Assembly: GCF_003428885.1 (NCBI RefSeq)
Contig: NZ_QQRU01000001.1
Location: 171,926-211,578 of the forward strand
From: Streptococcus sp. LQJ-218
GTDB taxonomy: Bacteria > Bacillota > Bacilli > Lactobacillales > Streptococcaceae
Direction: 5' to 3'
Length of the DNA stretch: 39,653 nucleotides
In this document: positions 27,973-36,205 of the stretch, piece by piece
How the letters are laid out: the number at the start of each line of letters is the position of its first letter
Position numbering within the stretch: the stretch's first letter is position 1
The notes under the pieces: generated by a model
What the model was told of the DNA's origin: nothing
What the model saw: the letters and a program-made list of their open reading frames with translations, nothing else
Database searches by the model: none
Program-made: the position numbers and the translations under genes

Positions 27973-28001
27973 ACTATATCATGTTTTTAAGAACTTGTAA
28001 A
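27973..28001 (-). promoter_or_regulatory. Promoter of the structured RNA/polyamine operon
   Basis: TTTACA at 27996-28001 and TATAGT at 27973-27978 with an exact 17-bp spacer, a near-consensus sigma-A promoter. The predicted start is near 27966-27967. Confidence 0.7.
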
Positions 28002-28236
28002 GTGTTTTACGAAAAAAGTATAAAAAAGTTCGTGAAATATTTGAATTTTATTAAATTAAACACTAATTATTTTCTTGTAAACGATTATAAAATGAACGAA
28101 ACACTTATTCTATGTTACTAAAAGTAATCGAAAATCATTCTATATCCCTTACCTTCTGTATTTGTTCTATTAGAGAAACTGACGATACTTTTACATTATT
28201 AAAATCGTGCAACTTTTTTCAGATACTTTTAAAAGA
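28002..28236. other. AT-rich intergenic stretch
   Basis: Between the divergent promoters of the polyamine leader and the VIT-family gene. Very AT-rich. I see no gene, repeat or convincing operator. A short plus-strand ORF across 27867-28121 has no ribosome site and runs antisense through the structured RNA; I regard it as spurious. Confidence 0.6.
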
Positions 28237-28265
28237 TTGATTTCATTACCTATTTCCTTTATACT
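28237..28265 (+). promoter_or_regulatory. Promoter of the VIT-family gene
   Basis: TTGATT at 28237-28242, a 17-bp spacer, TATACT at 28260-28265. The start of transcription would fall near 28272, giving a very short leader that just includes the AGGAG at 28274-28278. Confidence 0.5.
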
Positions 28266-28284
28266 GGATAAAAAGGAGATTAGT

Positions 28285-28980
28285 ATGTCAGAAACAAATC
28301 ACGAAATCGATTCAAATTTTGCAGGTCGTTTAAATATTCTACGTGCGGGTGTTCTTGGTGCCAATGATGGAATTATTTCCATTGCAGGTGTGGTTATCGG
28401 GGTTGCTAGTGCTACGAGCAATATCTGGATTATCTTTTTATCAGGATTTGCAGCTATTTTGGCCGGTGCCTTCTCAATGGCAGGTGGAGAATATGTGTCC
28501 GTTTCAACTCAAAAAGATACCGAGGAAGCAGCCGTTGCGCGTGAGCAAGTCTTGCTAGACCAAGACATGGAGCTAGCTAAAAAGTCCCTATATGCTGCCT
28601 ATATCCAAAATGGAGAATGCGAAACCTCTGCCCAACTGCTCACCAACAAAGCCTTTTTAAATAATCCGCTCAAGGCTTTGGTAGAGGAAAAATATGGGAT
28701 AGAGTATGAAGAGTTTACCAATCCTTGGCACGCTGCTATCTCTAGCTTTATTTCTTTTTTCCTTGGTAGCTTACCACCAATGCTCTCAGTGACCATTTTC
28801 CCAAGTGAATACCGCATCCCTGTTACTGTCCTTATCGTCGGTGTGGCCCTTCTTCTCACTGGTTACACTAGTGCCAAACTTGGAAAAGCCCCAACCAAAA
28901 CGGCTATGATTCGGAACCTTGCTATTGGTCTCTTGACTATGGGAGTTACCTTTCTGCTAGGACAACTTTTCAGCATTTAG
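28285..28980 (+). CDS. VIT1/CCC1-family transporter
   Basis: A 231-residue membrane protein. The start ATG at 28285 lies behind AAAAGGAG; the open frame reaches 26 codons further up without a ribosome site. The N-terminal LRAGVLGANDGIISIAGVVIGV and AGAFSMAGGEYVSVSTQKDTE segments are diagnostic of the VIT1/CCC1 family of iron/manganese transporters. Five hydrophobic segments are visible (about residues 28-48, 50-70, 148-170, 175-195, 205-228). The segment between the second and third is the short cytoplasmic metal-binding linker (EEAAVAREQ and following). Its likely role is export or sequestration of Fe2+ or Mn2+. It stands alone between a promoter and a terminator. Confidence 0.88.
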   Translation: MSETNHEIDSNFAGRLNILRAGVLGANDGIISIAGVVIGVASATSNIWIIFLSGFAAILAGAFSMAGGEYVSVSTQKDTEEAAVAREQVLLDQDMELAKKSLYAAYIQNGECETSAQLLTNKAFLNNPLKALVEEKYGIEYEEFTNPWHAAISSFISFFLGSLPPMLSVTIFPSEYRIPVTVLIVGVALLLTGYTSAKLGKAPTKTAMIRNLAIGLLTMGVTFLLGQLFSI

Positions 28981-28990
28981 AATACAAGAA

Positions 28991-29023
28991 ATACCTCGAT
29001 TTTGAAGTCGAGGTATCTTTTTT
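28991..29023. terminator. Terminator shared by VIT-family gene and BceB-like gene
   Basis: ATACCTCGA/TCGAGGTAT, a perfect 9-bp stem with an eight-base loop, then CTTTTTT. It sits between two convergent stops (28980 and 29022). Confidence 0.88.
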
Positions 29024-31010
29024 ACATTTGCACAATCTTGCGATAGCTTCTAGAAGTAATCATAAAAATCAAGACATAGGCGATGAGGAAGATAGCGCAG
29101 ATAGACAAGGTCACAATCAACATCATAGTCGTATCTAGTACACCAATCACTTTTAAAATAAGACTAAGCATATGGTAGGCAAAGGCGAGGTGTATGAAGG
29201 CAAAGAGCAAAGGAAGGAAGAAAACAGTTAAAACCTGTTTGTTAATGGTTTGCTTGATTTGCTTTTGATCTAAACCAACTTTCTGCAAGATAATAAAGCG
29301 CTCACGGTCTTCATATCCTTCAGAAATTTGCTTGTAGTAGATGACCAGAACGGTTCCGACCATAAAGATAATGGATAGGAAAATACCAATAAAGAAGACA
29401 CCGCCAAAGAGGACACTCATTTGAGCACTAGCATCTGCTAGAGTGCTACCATACACATAGTTACCTTCAGTGTTTAATTGAGCATTAAACTTTTGTAAGT
29501 ATTTTTCATATTCTTCAGCGACTTTGAGTTGCTCTTCTTCACTGATACTTACATTCATACCACCGTAAAACTGATTATAGATATCCGAATCTGGGAATTG
29601 GTCCAAAAAGGCTTGTAAATTAGGTACAACAAGGTAATTGTAATCAGAAGTCAAAATATTAAACTGATTTGGAACATGGTTTACAATGAAATCTTTAGTA
29701 AATTCTTCTTTGACAGAAAATTGATGATCATTTAGAGTTAGAGCTTTCTGTTCTTTAACTCCCTCATTCTTTGCAAAGAGTCCAACCTCATTTCCTGATA
29801 GAGAAAGTTTTTGACCAGTCATAGTTTCATAATCTTTTTGGTCAAATACCATAAAAACTGTTTTGACTTGGACACGGTTTTGTCCTTTTTCAAAAATGGT
29901 TAACTTGCTACCTTCTTGGTTTCCAACACCAAAGTAAGCGTAACGAAGAACTTCTTTCTCTTTAATCTTATAACCTTTATCACTTGCAAACTGGCTCAAG
30001 AGTTTGTCCAAGTCTTCTTTTTCAACATTTTGTCCAGTAATCCCAAAATCATGAGGATTTAGAACTTTTTTAAAGGATTCTGCGGAATTGAAAATGCTAG
30101 TCGCTGCTGACATGGTTACCAAAACCATTGTTGACAAAATAGCGATGGTTGCTAGTCCAACCGCATTTTTCTTCATACGGAAAATCAAGTTGGACACTGA
30201 GATAAGGTTATTTGGTTGGTAATAGTATTTTTTGTTTTTCTTTAAAATTTGTAGGAAGACTGTAATCCCTGCATTAAACAAGAGATAGGTGCCAATTATA
30301 ACCAGCAAAACAGCTAGGAAGAAGGTTGTTAAGGCTGTAAGGGGATCTTTTACTGTAAGGGCAAGATAATAGCCAATCCCTAAACTTATAGAACCAAGAA
30401 TGGTTTGGAGAGGAAGGAAGCGACCTTTTTTCTCACCACTAGCTTTCTCACGTGAGAGCTGGAGGGCATTCATGCGGGCGATTCGAAGGGCATTCAGGAA
30501 CATGAGGCCTAGGAAAATCAAACCAAAGACAACAAGTACTGTAATGACAACTTTCATCTGGAAAGTAGCGACTAGTTCTACCTTTAATTTCATCAGTTTG
30601 AGTAGGAAAGCGAAAATCAACTTGTCAAACAAGGCTCCAATACCGATACCTGCACCAACGGTTAGAATTCCAAATAGAACCAACTCCTTAAAGGTCATAC
30701 TAATCAGATGGCGCTTCTCCAAACCCAGCATACCATAAATCCCCAGTTCCTTGGAACGGTTTTTCATGACAAAACTATTGGCATAGAGGACGATAATGGC
30801 TGATGCAAGGGTGACGACAACCATACCAAATCCAAGTGTAGCTTGAATGGTTTCCCCTCCACGAATTTCTGCAATCTTTGGATTGAAAGTTAGAGAGTAA
30901 AAGAGATAGGTGACAGTGACTGCCAAGAGAACAGCCAGCGCAAAAGGATAGTAGAGTTTGCGGTTTTTAATCAAGTTCGATACCGCTAACTTATTGGTTA
31001 ATCGAAACAT
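29022..31010 (-). CDS. BceB-type ABC transporter permease (peptide antibiotic resistance)
   Basis: A 662-residue permease with the BceB layout: ten hydrophobic segments. These include one at the N-terminus (about 18-38), then FtsX-type blocks near 55-80, 105-130, 155-175, 200-250 and 285-310. A roughly 220-residue extracellular domain follows (about 310-530), and three C-terminal segments complete it. The large outer domain recognises the peptide-lipid complex in the family. It starts one base after the ATPase stop (TAG T ATG). I recall the pneumococcal equivalent (SP_0912/SP_0913) being linked to bacitracin resistance. No bceRS pair is adjacent, so the regulator must be encoded elsewhere. 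Confidence 0.92.
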   Translation of the reverse strand: MFRLTNKLAVSNLIKNRKLYYPFALAVLLAVTVTYLFYSLTFNPKIAEIRGGETIQATLGFGMVVVTLASAIIVLYANSFVMKNRSKELGIYGMLGLEKRHLISMTFKELVLFGILTVGAGIGIGALFDKLIFAFLLKLMKLKVELVATFQMKVVITVLVVFGLIFLGLMFLNALRIARMNALQLSREKASGEKKGRFLPLQTILGSISLGIGYYLALTVKDPLTALTTFFLAVLLVIIGTYLLFNAGITVFLQILKKNKKYYYQPNNLISVSNLIFRMKKNAVGLATIAILSTMVLVTMSAATSIFNSAESFKKVLNPHDFGITGQNVEKEDLDKLLSQFASDKGYKIKEKEVLRYAYFGVGNQEGSKLTIFEKGQNRVQVKTVFMVFDQKDYETMTGQKLSLSGNEVGLFAKNEGVKEQKALTLNDHQFSVKEEFTKDFIVNHVPNQFNILTSDYNYLVVPNLQAFLDQFPDSDIYNQFYGGMNVSISEEEQLKVAEEYEKYLQKFNAQLNTEGNYVYGSTLADASAQMSVLFGGVFFIGIFLSIIFMVGTVLVIYYKQISEGYEDRERFIILQKVGLDQKQIKQTINKQVLTVFFLPLLFAFIHLAFAYHMLSLILKVIGVLDTTMMLIVTLSICAIFLIAYVLIFMITSRSYRKIVQM

Positions 31011-31011
31011 A

Positions 31012-31770
31012 CTAATTCACCTCGCTTGCCATGACAGTCAAGGTATCAGAGATCTCTTGGAACATCTGACGCTCTGTCTTCTCTCCACGGTAGATTTGGT
31101 TGTAAAGAATGCCGTCTTTGATAAAGAGTACACGTTTAGCCCTACTAGCTGCTGCTGTTGAGTGAGTTACCATGAGAATGGTTTGGCCACGTTCATTGAT
31201 TTCATCAAAGACATCAAGTAAGGCTGCAGATGACTTGGAATCAAGGGCTCCTGTTGGCTCATCCGCAAGGAGAATTTCAGGTTCTGTGATGATGGCGCGG
31301 GCTACTGCTACACGCTGTTTTTGACCACCAGAAATCTCATAAGGGTATTTCTCTTGTAATTGGTTAATACCCAGATTCTCAGCTGTCACCACCAATTTCT
31401 TCATCATCTCTGTAATAGGTCTTCTTGACAAGACAAGCGGAAGCAAGATATTGTCCTTAACAGACAGAGTATCTAGCAAGTTAAAGTCTTGGAAGACAAA
31501 ACCCAATTTTTCACGACGGAAGCTAGAAGCCTGTGAATTTTTAATGGTTGCTGTATCAGTTCCATTCAGGTAAACCTGCCCACGACTTGGTTTATCCAGC
31601 ATAGCTAAAATATTGAGAAGAGTTGATTTACCAGAACCAGACTCACCCATGATAGCGACATAGTCACCTTTTTCCACGGTAAAGTGAATATCCTTGAGGG
31701 CCTCTACTTGGTTGCCCTGAAAACGAGTTTTATAAATTTTTTGAACGTGTTTTACATCTAAAAGTGTCAT
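31012..31770 (-). CDS. BceA-type ABC transporter ATPase
   Basis: A 252-residue ATPase, start ATG at 31770 behind AAAGGAGATTCTC; the upstream in-frame extension overlaps the small ORF and is not used. Walker A is GESGSGKST (about residue 42), the Q loop [11 protein letters not shown], the signature [14 protein letters not shown], and Walker [13 protein letters not shown], followed by MVTHS. The MacB/LolD-like sequence matches BceA proteins that drive the ten-segment permease downstream. It probably lies in a three-gene transcript with the 36-codon ORF and the permease. Confidence 0.94.
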   Translation of the reverse strand: MTLLDVKHVQKIYKTRFQGNQVEALKDIHFTVEKGDYVAIMGESGSGKSTLLNILAMLDKPSRGQVYLNGTDTATIKNSQASSFRREKLGFVFQDFNLLDTLSVKDNILLPLVLSRRPITEMMKKLVVTAENLGINQLQEKYPYEISGGQKQRVAVARAIITEPEILLADEPTGALDSKSSAALLDVFDEINERGQTILMVTHSTAAASRAKRVLFIKDGILYNQIYRGEKTERQMFQEISDTLTVMASEVN

Positions 31771-31784
31771 GAGAATCTCCTTTC

Positions 31785-31895
31785 TTAATATCCCATCAAA
31801 TGAAATGTTGCTTGCATCATAGCGCATCCCAGCTGAACACGCTCGATATCTTTGTGACTTGGTTTTCTTGTTTTCTCATGTAAGGTTTGTTTCAT
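31785..31895 (-). CDS. 36-residue small protein upstream of the BceAB-like genes
   Basis: ATG at 31895 sits behind an excellent ribosome site (AAAGGAG, seven-base spacer). The ORF reads MKQTLHEKTRKPSHKDIERV and ends with LMGY and TAA. It ends 14 bp before the bceA-like start. The peptide is basic at the N-terminus and has a short mildly hydrophobic C-terminal part (GCAMMQATFHLMGY), with no clear membrane segment. I do not recognise it. It may be a real small protein of the exporter operon or a leader peptide that couples translation to bceA. Confidence 0.6.
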   Translation of the reverse strand: MKQTLHEKTRKPSHKDIERVQLGCAMMQATFHLMGY

Positions 31896-31980
31896 GATGT
31901 TACTCCTTTGTTCTTTATGAGTCTAGTTTACATCAAAAAAAGACCGCTTGCCATAACCTAACCTTACAAAAGAGACTTTA

Positions 31981-32000
31981 ATCTTACATTTTTGTAAGAT
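31981..32000 (-). promoter_or_regulatory. BceR-type operator
   Basis: Perfect 8-bp arms ATCTTACA and TGTAAGAT separated by TTTT. The core TTACA-N4-TGTAA fits exactly the TNACA-N4-TGTAA consensus described for BceR-like regulators. Extra half sites (TTACA/TGTAA) occur on both sides at 31964-31968 and 32011-32015. It lies about 85 bp upstream of the small ORF. A possible -10 (TAAACT) with a weak -35 lies in between. Confidence 0.7.
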
Positions 32001-32059
32001 TGGGGGAAATGTAAGCATTTCATTAAAAATATTTTACCATAAAAAGAAAGTAAGAAGAA

Positions 32060-32081
32060 AACCCTTGCAGATACAAGGGTT
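32060..32081 (-). terminator. Terminator after the PspC-domain gene
   Basis: AACCCTTG/CAAGGGTT, a perfect 8-bp stem with a six-base loop, followed on the minus strand by TTCTTCTTAC. Confidence 0.65.
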
Positions 32082-32142
32082 CAAAAATTTTAAAATAGAT
32101 TAGTCGAATTCATAGACTAACAGTAAAATAAGTGTTTCTACC

Positions 32143-32415
32143 TCACCAAAACCAGCCTTCATTATCGTCAATGGCTTGAGCTTCTTTGCGTTTACGTGGG
32201 CCTGTTCCGTACATTTCTGCTTCGATTTCTTCCTTGGTTGGCATGATAGAAGCTAGGATGATATAGATAATCACACCAAGTCCAAAATTTGCGACTGTAA
32301 AAATAGCAAATAGAAAACGAACAAGAATAACATCAAAGTTCCACTTGTCTGACAGACCTGCCAGAACTCCTGAAATCATGCGATTTCGTCTCATTTTATA
32401 AAATTTACTGTTCAT
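32143..32415 (-). CDS. PspC-domain membrane protein
   Basis: A 90-residue protein with a PspC (phage shock protein C) domain: KMRRNRMISGVLAGLSDKWN at the start, then DVILVRFLFAIFTVANFGLGVIIYIILASIMP, which gives one long or two short membrane segments (residues 28-60). A charged tail follows, ending in EGWFW. Relatives respond to envelope stress. It is a single gene with ribosome site AGAGGAAAG and an extended -10 promoter; no liaR or liaF homologue is next to it. Confidence 0.88.
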   Translation of the reverse strand: MNSKFYKMRRNRMISGVLAGLSDKWNFDVILVRFLFAIFTVANFGLGVIIYIILASIMPTKEEIEAEMYGTGPRKRKEAQAIDDNEGWFW

Positions 32416-32445
32416 GTTCTTTCCTCTTTCTGCTAGATTAGACTT

Positions 32446-32454
32446 AGTATATCA
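32446..32454 (-). promoter_or_regulatory. Promoter of the PspC-domain gene
   Basis: TATACT at 32446-32451 preceded by TGA (extended -10), about 30 bp before the start codon. Confidence 0.5.
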
Positions 32455-32473
32455 CGAATAGGCTCGGCTTTCA

Positions 32474-32923
32474 TCAGTCCTCAGGCTGATTTACTAGTAA
32501 TAACTTCCCTCGACAAAGTCCACAGCGATAGCGTTTAGTATCAATCCTCCGCTTGCGCTGATACCTTTGCTGGCAGGATTGGCAACGATAGAGCTTAATT
32601 GGTTTGGAGTTACTATTAGGCAAGGTTGGAACAAAACGTAATCCATCCACTGCTTTCAACAGTTCCTTAAAATCCCGATCCTTGTGTTGATAGCCCTTCC
32701 CTTGAAAATAGAGGTGATAATGACAGAGTTCATGTCGGACAATTTTCCTAAAAACATCCAAACCCAGTTCCTGATAAACTTTTGGGTTGAAATCCAAATG
32801 CCCATCCTTGGGGAAAAATCGCCCACCTGTCGAACGTAGGCGAGAATTCCACTGAGCTTGATGGATAAAAGGTCTCCCGAAGTCTTCTAGCGAAACTTGC
32901 TTGACGTAATCAGTCAGTTTCAT
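32474..32923 (-). CDS. SprT-like zinc metallopeptidase family protein
   Basis: A 149-residue SprT-family protein. The zinc site is HELCHYH (HExxH near residue 64), with the family Lys/Asp-rich stretch after it ([16 protein letters not shown]). A C-terminal zinc ribbon has two CxxC pairs (CQSCQQRY and CGLCRG). It matches the streptococcal proteins annotated SprT-like. Eukaryotic relatives process DNA-protein crosslinks, but the bacterial role is not established. Its start lies inside the last codons of tex (14-bp overlap), so it is co-translated with tex. Confidence 0.9.
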   Translation of the reverse strand: MKLTDYVKQVSLEDFGRPFIHQAQWNSRLRSTGGRFFPKDGHLDFNPKVYQELGLDVFRKIVRHELCHYHLYFQGKGYQHKDRDFKELLKAVDGLRFVPTLPNSNSKPIKLYRCQSCQQRYQRKRRIDTKRYRCGLCRGKLLLVNQPED

Positions 32924-35039
32924 TTGGAGCTAGGAGTGACAGATTAACTTTTTCACGTTCAGTATCGATTTTCTTAACCCAAACGGTTACCAAATCTCCG
33001 ACGGACACCACTTGGCTAGGATGTTTGATAAATTTTCGGCTCATATGGGAAATATGAATCAGACCGTCCTCATGAATCCCAATGTCAACGAAGGCACCAA
33101 AGTCAACGACGTTCCGCACCACACCTTCTAGCTTCTGGCCTACCACTAGGTCTTTGATATCTAGGACATCTTGTCGAAGCACAGGTGCGTCAAAGGAGTC
33201 ACGGAAATCTCGACCTGGTCTGAGAAGATCTGCAATGATATCTTTAAGAGTTTCTGGACCAAGGTCTAGCTCTTGCGCCATTTCCTTGATTGAAAGGGAT
33301 TTGAGTTTGCCTTGGGCTTCTTCGTTTAGGTCTTTAATATCTAAACGTTTGAAGAGTTCCTTAACAGCACTGTAATTTTCTGGGTGAACTCCTGTATTAT
33401 CGAGGATATTGCTACTTTCAGGGATACGAAGGAAACCAGCAGCCTGTTCAAAGGCCTTGGCCCCCAGACGAGGAACTTTCTTGATTTGGGCACGTGAAGT
33501 GATTTTTCCTTCTTCTTCACGGTATTTGACGATATTTTCAGAGATAGTTTTATTGAGTCCAGCTACGTGGGAAAGAAGAGCTGGACTGGCTGTATTGACA
33601 TTGACACCGACTTGGTTAACCACCGTGTCCACGACAAAATCCAGACTTTCAGACAATTTCTTCTGGCTGACATCGTGCTGGTATTGGCCGACACCAATTG
33701 ACTTAGGATCGATTTTGACCAATTCTGCAAGAGGATCCTGCAAGCGACGAGCAATAGAGATAGCAGAGCGTTTTTCAACGGTCAAGTCTGGAAATTCCTG
33801 ACGAGCAAGTTCGCTGGCAGAGTAGACCGAAGCACCACTTTCATTGACAATGACATAGCTGACTTCAGGGAAATCTTTCAGAATTTCCGCTACAAAAGCT
33901 TCACTTTCCCGACTGGCCGTCCCATTTCCGATGGCAATAATCTCTACACCGTATTGACCGATTAAGTTTTCCAAATCTTTCTTGGCTTCTTGGATTTGAC
34001 GAGCTGATGCTGGTTTGACAGGATAAATGACCTGAGTTGTCAGCATTTTTCCTGTTGCATCAACGACAGCTAGCTTGGCACCTGTACGAAAGGCTGGGTC
34101 AAAACCCAGAACCACGCGCCCTTTCAGCGGAGCAACCAAGAGAAGATTGCGCAGATTATCAGAAAAGAGTTGGATAGCCCCTTCTTCTGCCTTCTCGGTT
34201 AATTCTGTCCGAATACGGCGCTCGATAGCAGGCAAGACTTTCTTTTTAACAGATTGCTGAACTACTTCGTCTATATAGGCATTTTTCACTTTGAAACGAG
34301 CAACAAAGAAGGCAAGAATACGGTCTGTCGCATGTTCAAAACCGACCTTCAAGACACCTAGCTTCTCCCCACGATTGAGGGCTAAGGTACGATATCCTTG
34401 CATATTTCCAACCGTCTCTGAAAAATCATAATAAATCTGAAAAACCTGCTTTTCATCAAGATTTTCATCCTTGACTTGAGAAGTGAGTTTAGAGTGTCTC
34501 AGCACTTCCTGATAAGTCATAGCACGTAAATTGACATCCTCCGATAAGGCTTCTACCAAGATATCAACTGCACCAGCCAAGGCTTCCTTTCCACTCGCAA
34601 ATCCTTCACAGACAAAATTTTCAGCTTCTTTCTCTAAGTCAGATACATTCTGCAAAATCAAGCGAGCAAGCGGAAAGAGCCCTGCTTCACGGGCAATGGT
34701 TGCTTTGGTCCGACGTTTTTCCTTGTAAGGAAGGTAGAGTTCTTCTACGTCTGCTAATTTTTCAGCTGCTAAAATAGCTTCTTCCAATTCCTTTGTTAGC
34801 TTGCCTTGTTCTTGAATCTTAGCCAAGACAGCTTCCTTACGGTCATTGAGATTCGTCAGGCTTTTATCCAAGTCGATAATGGCCTTAATCGCCACCTCAT
34901 CCAAACTACCAGTCATGTCCTTGCGATAACGCGCAATAAAGGGAATAGTCGCCCCTTCAGCTGTTAAACTTAGAACGGTATCAATTTGTTTTAACGTTAC
35001 ACCCAAATCCTGGGAGATTTTTTCATATTTTTTATCCAT
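32910..35039 (-). CDS. tex: Tex-family S1 RNA-binding protein
   Basis: A 709-residue cytoplasmic nucleic-acid-binding protein of the Tex family (conserved transcription-associated factor). The start is set at ATG 35039 ([14 protein letters not shown]); the open frame continues 42 codons upstream but passes through the promoter. Order: Tex N-terminal helical domain with [15 protein letters not shown] and [18 protein letters not shown], a YqgF/RNase H-like domain with [18 protein letters not shown], a helix-hairpin-helix region ([22 protein letters not shown]), and a C-terminal S1 domain ([24 protein letters not shown]). The -10 box lies six bases before the ATG and no Shine-Dalgarno is present, so the mRNA may be leaderless. 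Confidence 0.93.
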   Translation of the reverse strand: MDKKYEKISQDLGVTLKQIDTVLSLTAEGATIPFIARYRKDMTGSLDEVAIKAIIDLDKSLTNLNDRKEAVLAKIQEQGKLTKELEEAILAAEKLADVEELYLPYKEKRRTKATIAREAGLFPLARLILQNVSDLEKEAENFVCEGFASGKEALAGAVDILVEALSEDVNLRAMTYQEVLRHSKLTSQVKDENLDEKQVFQIYYDFSETVGNMQGYRTLALNRGEKLGVLKVGFEHATDRILAFFVARFKVKNAYIDEVVQQSVKKKVLPAIERRIRTELTEKAEEGAIQLFSDNLRNLLLVAPLKGRVVLGFDPAFRTGAKLAVVDATGKMLTTQVIYPVKPASARQIQEAKKDLENLIGQYGVEIIAIGNGTASRESEAFVAEILKDFPEVSYVIVNESGASVYSASELARQEFPDLTVEKRSAISIARRLQDPLAELVKIDPKSIGVGQYQHDVSQKKLSESLDFVVDTVVNQVGVNVNTASPALLSHVAGLNKTISENIVKYREEEGKITSRAQIKKVPRLGAKAFEQAAGFLRIPESSNILDNTGVHPENYSAVKELFKRLDIKDLNEEAQGKLKSLSIKEMAQELDLGPETLKDIIADLLRPGRDFRDSFDAPVLRQDVLDIKDLVVGQKLEGVVRNVVDFGAFVDIGIHEDGLIHISHMSRKFIKHPSQVVSVGDLVTVWVKKIDTEREKVNLSLLAPNETD

Positions 35040-35045
35040 GAATCT

Positions 35046-35054
35046 ATTATACCA
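35046..35054 (-). promoter_or_regulatory. tex promoter, extended -10, possibly leaderless
   Basis: TATAAT at 35046-35051 preceded by TGG. The normal 6-7 base distance places the transcription start on or next to the A of the tex ATG at 35039. Confidence 0.6.
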
Positions 35055-35131
35055 CAAGCTGAAAGGCTTGCTCCAGTCCTTTTCAACTATCGAAAACAAA
35101 TTAAAAAACTCCCTTTTCCTCAAAATAGTAG

Positions 35132-35137
35132 TATAAT
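35132..35137 (+). promoter_or_regulatory. -10 box for the small gene/YcgR-YcgQ unit
   Basis: TATAAT lies 30 bp before the start of the 43-residue ORF. No convincing -35 or TGn element is seen. Confidence 0.4.
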
Positions 35138-35167
35138 AGAGGTAGCATTTAGAATCGAGGTACACCT

Positions 35168-35299
35168 ATGGCTGTAAAATTTACAAAGCGAGACGACTTG
35201 GACAAGATGTTTGAAGAGTTTGCGAAACTCCCTGATTTGAAGCAAGTTACTTTCCCTGATGACAAAGAGAAAAAAGCCAAAGCAGAAAAGAAAAACTAG
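35168..35299 (+). CDS. Small conserved-looking protein, 43 residues
   Basis: It reads MAVKFTKRDDLDKMFEEFAK, continues LPDLKQVTFPDDKEKKAKAE and ends KKN. GAGG lies seven bases before the ATG. The protein is soluble, highly charged, helix-forming at the N-terminus with a Lys-rich tail. I recall similar tiny proteins annotated as hypothetical in streptococci, without function. The stop codon TAG directly abuts the ATG of the YcgR-like gene, which lacks a good ribosome site of its own. Translation of the permease is therefore probably coupled to this ORF. Confidence 0.75.
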   Translation: MAVKFTKRDDLDKMFEEFAKLPDLKQVTFPDDKEKKAKAEKKN

Positions 35300-36205
35300 A
35301 TGAGTGCTTTCCAACAACTCCCATCCAGTGTGCTTCAAACTGGAGCTATTTTTCTCTCTATAATCATTGAAGCACTCCCCTTCGTTCTGATAGGAAGTAT
35401 TGTCTCTGGGCTGATTGAGGTTTATATCACACCTGACAAGGTTTATCATTTCCTCCCTCGAAATCGTTGGGGGAGAATCTTTTTTGGCACCTTCGTAGGG
35501 ATTCTTTTCCCCTCTTGTGAATGTGGAATTGTCCCCATTATCAATCGTTTTCTAGAAAAAAAGGTTCCCAGTTACACGGCTGTTCCCTTTCTCGTAACAG
35601 CACCTGTCATCAATCCTATTGTTCTCTTTGCGACCTATTCTGCCTTTGGCAACTCCTTCCATGTCGCCCTGTTGCGAGCTCTTGGTTCCATTCTTGTAGC
35701 TGTGATACTTGGGATTTTTCTAGGATTTTTCTGGCAAGAACCGATTCAAAAAGAAAATCGTATAGCCTGCCATGAGCACAATTTTTCTCACTTGAGCCCT
35801 ATAAAGAAAGTTTTTCAAGTCTTTGTACAAGCAATTGATGAATTTTTTGATACGGGGCGTTATTTGGTATTTGGCTGTCTCTTCGCCTCAATAATACAGG
35901 TCTACGTTCCGACACGGATTCTGACCTCCATCAGTGCGACCCCTCTTTTTGCCATCCTGCTCTTGATGCTTTTGGCCTTTCTTCTTTCTCTCTGTAGTGA
36001 GGCGGATGCCTTTATCGGAGCTTCTCTTCTCTCGAGTTTCGGCTTAGCACCAGTTTTAGCTTTTCTCGTCATTGGCCCAATGCTGGATATCAAAAATATT
36101 CTTATGATGAAAAATTACTTGAAAGCACGATTTATCAGTCACTTCATTACGATTGTGACTCTTGTCGTCTTAGTGTATTCTCTCTTGATTGGAGTCATCC
36201 TATGA
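35300..36205 (+). CDS. YcgR/YraQ-like permease (DUF318, UPF0718)
   Basis: A 301-residue polytopic membrane protein with about eight hydrophobic segments. FPSCECGIVPI near residue 75 and the SLCSEADAFIGASL segment near 235 are typical of the DUF318 permease family; the two cysteines could bind metal. KKVPSYTAVPFLVTAPVINPIV lies in between. It overlaps the next gene by four bases (ATGA). Paired with a YcgQ/TIGR03943 protein as in B. subtilis ycgRQ. The substrate is not established; metal transport or handling is often suggested for the pair. Confidence 0.88.
   Translation: MSAFQQLPSSVLQTGAIFLSIIIEALPFVLIGSIVSGLIEVYITPDKVYHFLPRNRWGRIFFGTFVGILFPSCECGIVPIINRFLEKKVPSYTAVPFLVTAPVINPIVLFATYSAFGNSFHVALLRALGSILVAVILGIFLGFFWQEPIQKENRIACHEHNFSHLSPIKKVFQVFVQAIDEFFDTGRYLVFGCLFASIIQVYVPTRILTSISATPLFAILLLMLLAFLLSLCSEADAFIGASLLSSFGLAPVLAFLVIGPMLDIKNILMMKNYLKARFISHFITIVTLVVLVYSLLIGVIL

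Noticed and set aside
27867..28121. Plus-strand ORF of 84 codons next to the polyamine leader
   Set aside because: No ribosome site, AT-driven composition, and it runs antisense over the structured RNA and its promoter.
33082..33801. Plus-strand ORFs opposite tex (33082-33375 and 33409-33801)
   Set aside because: Antisense shadows of a well-conserved gene.
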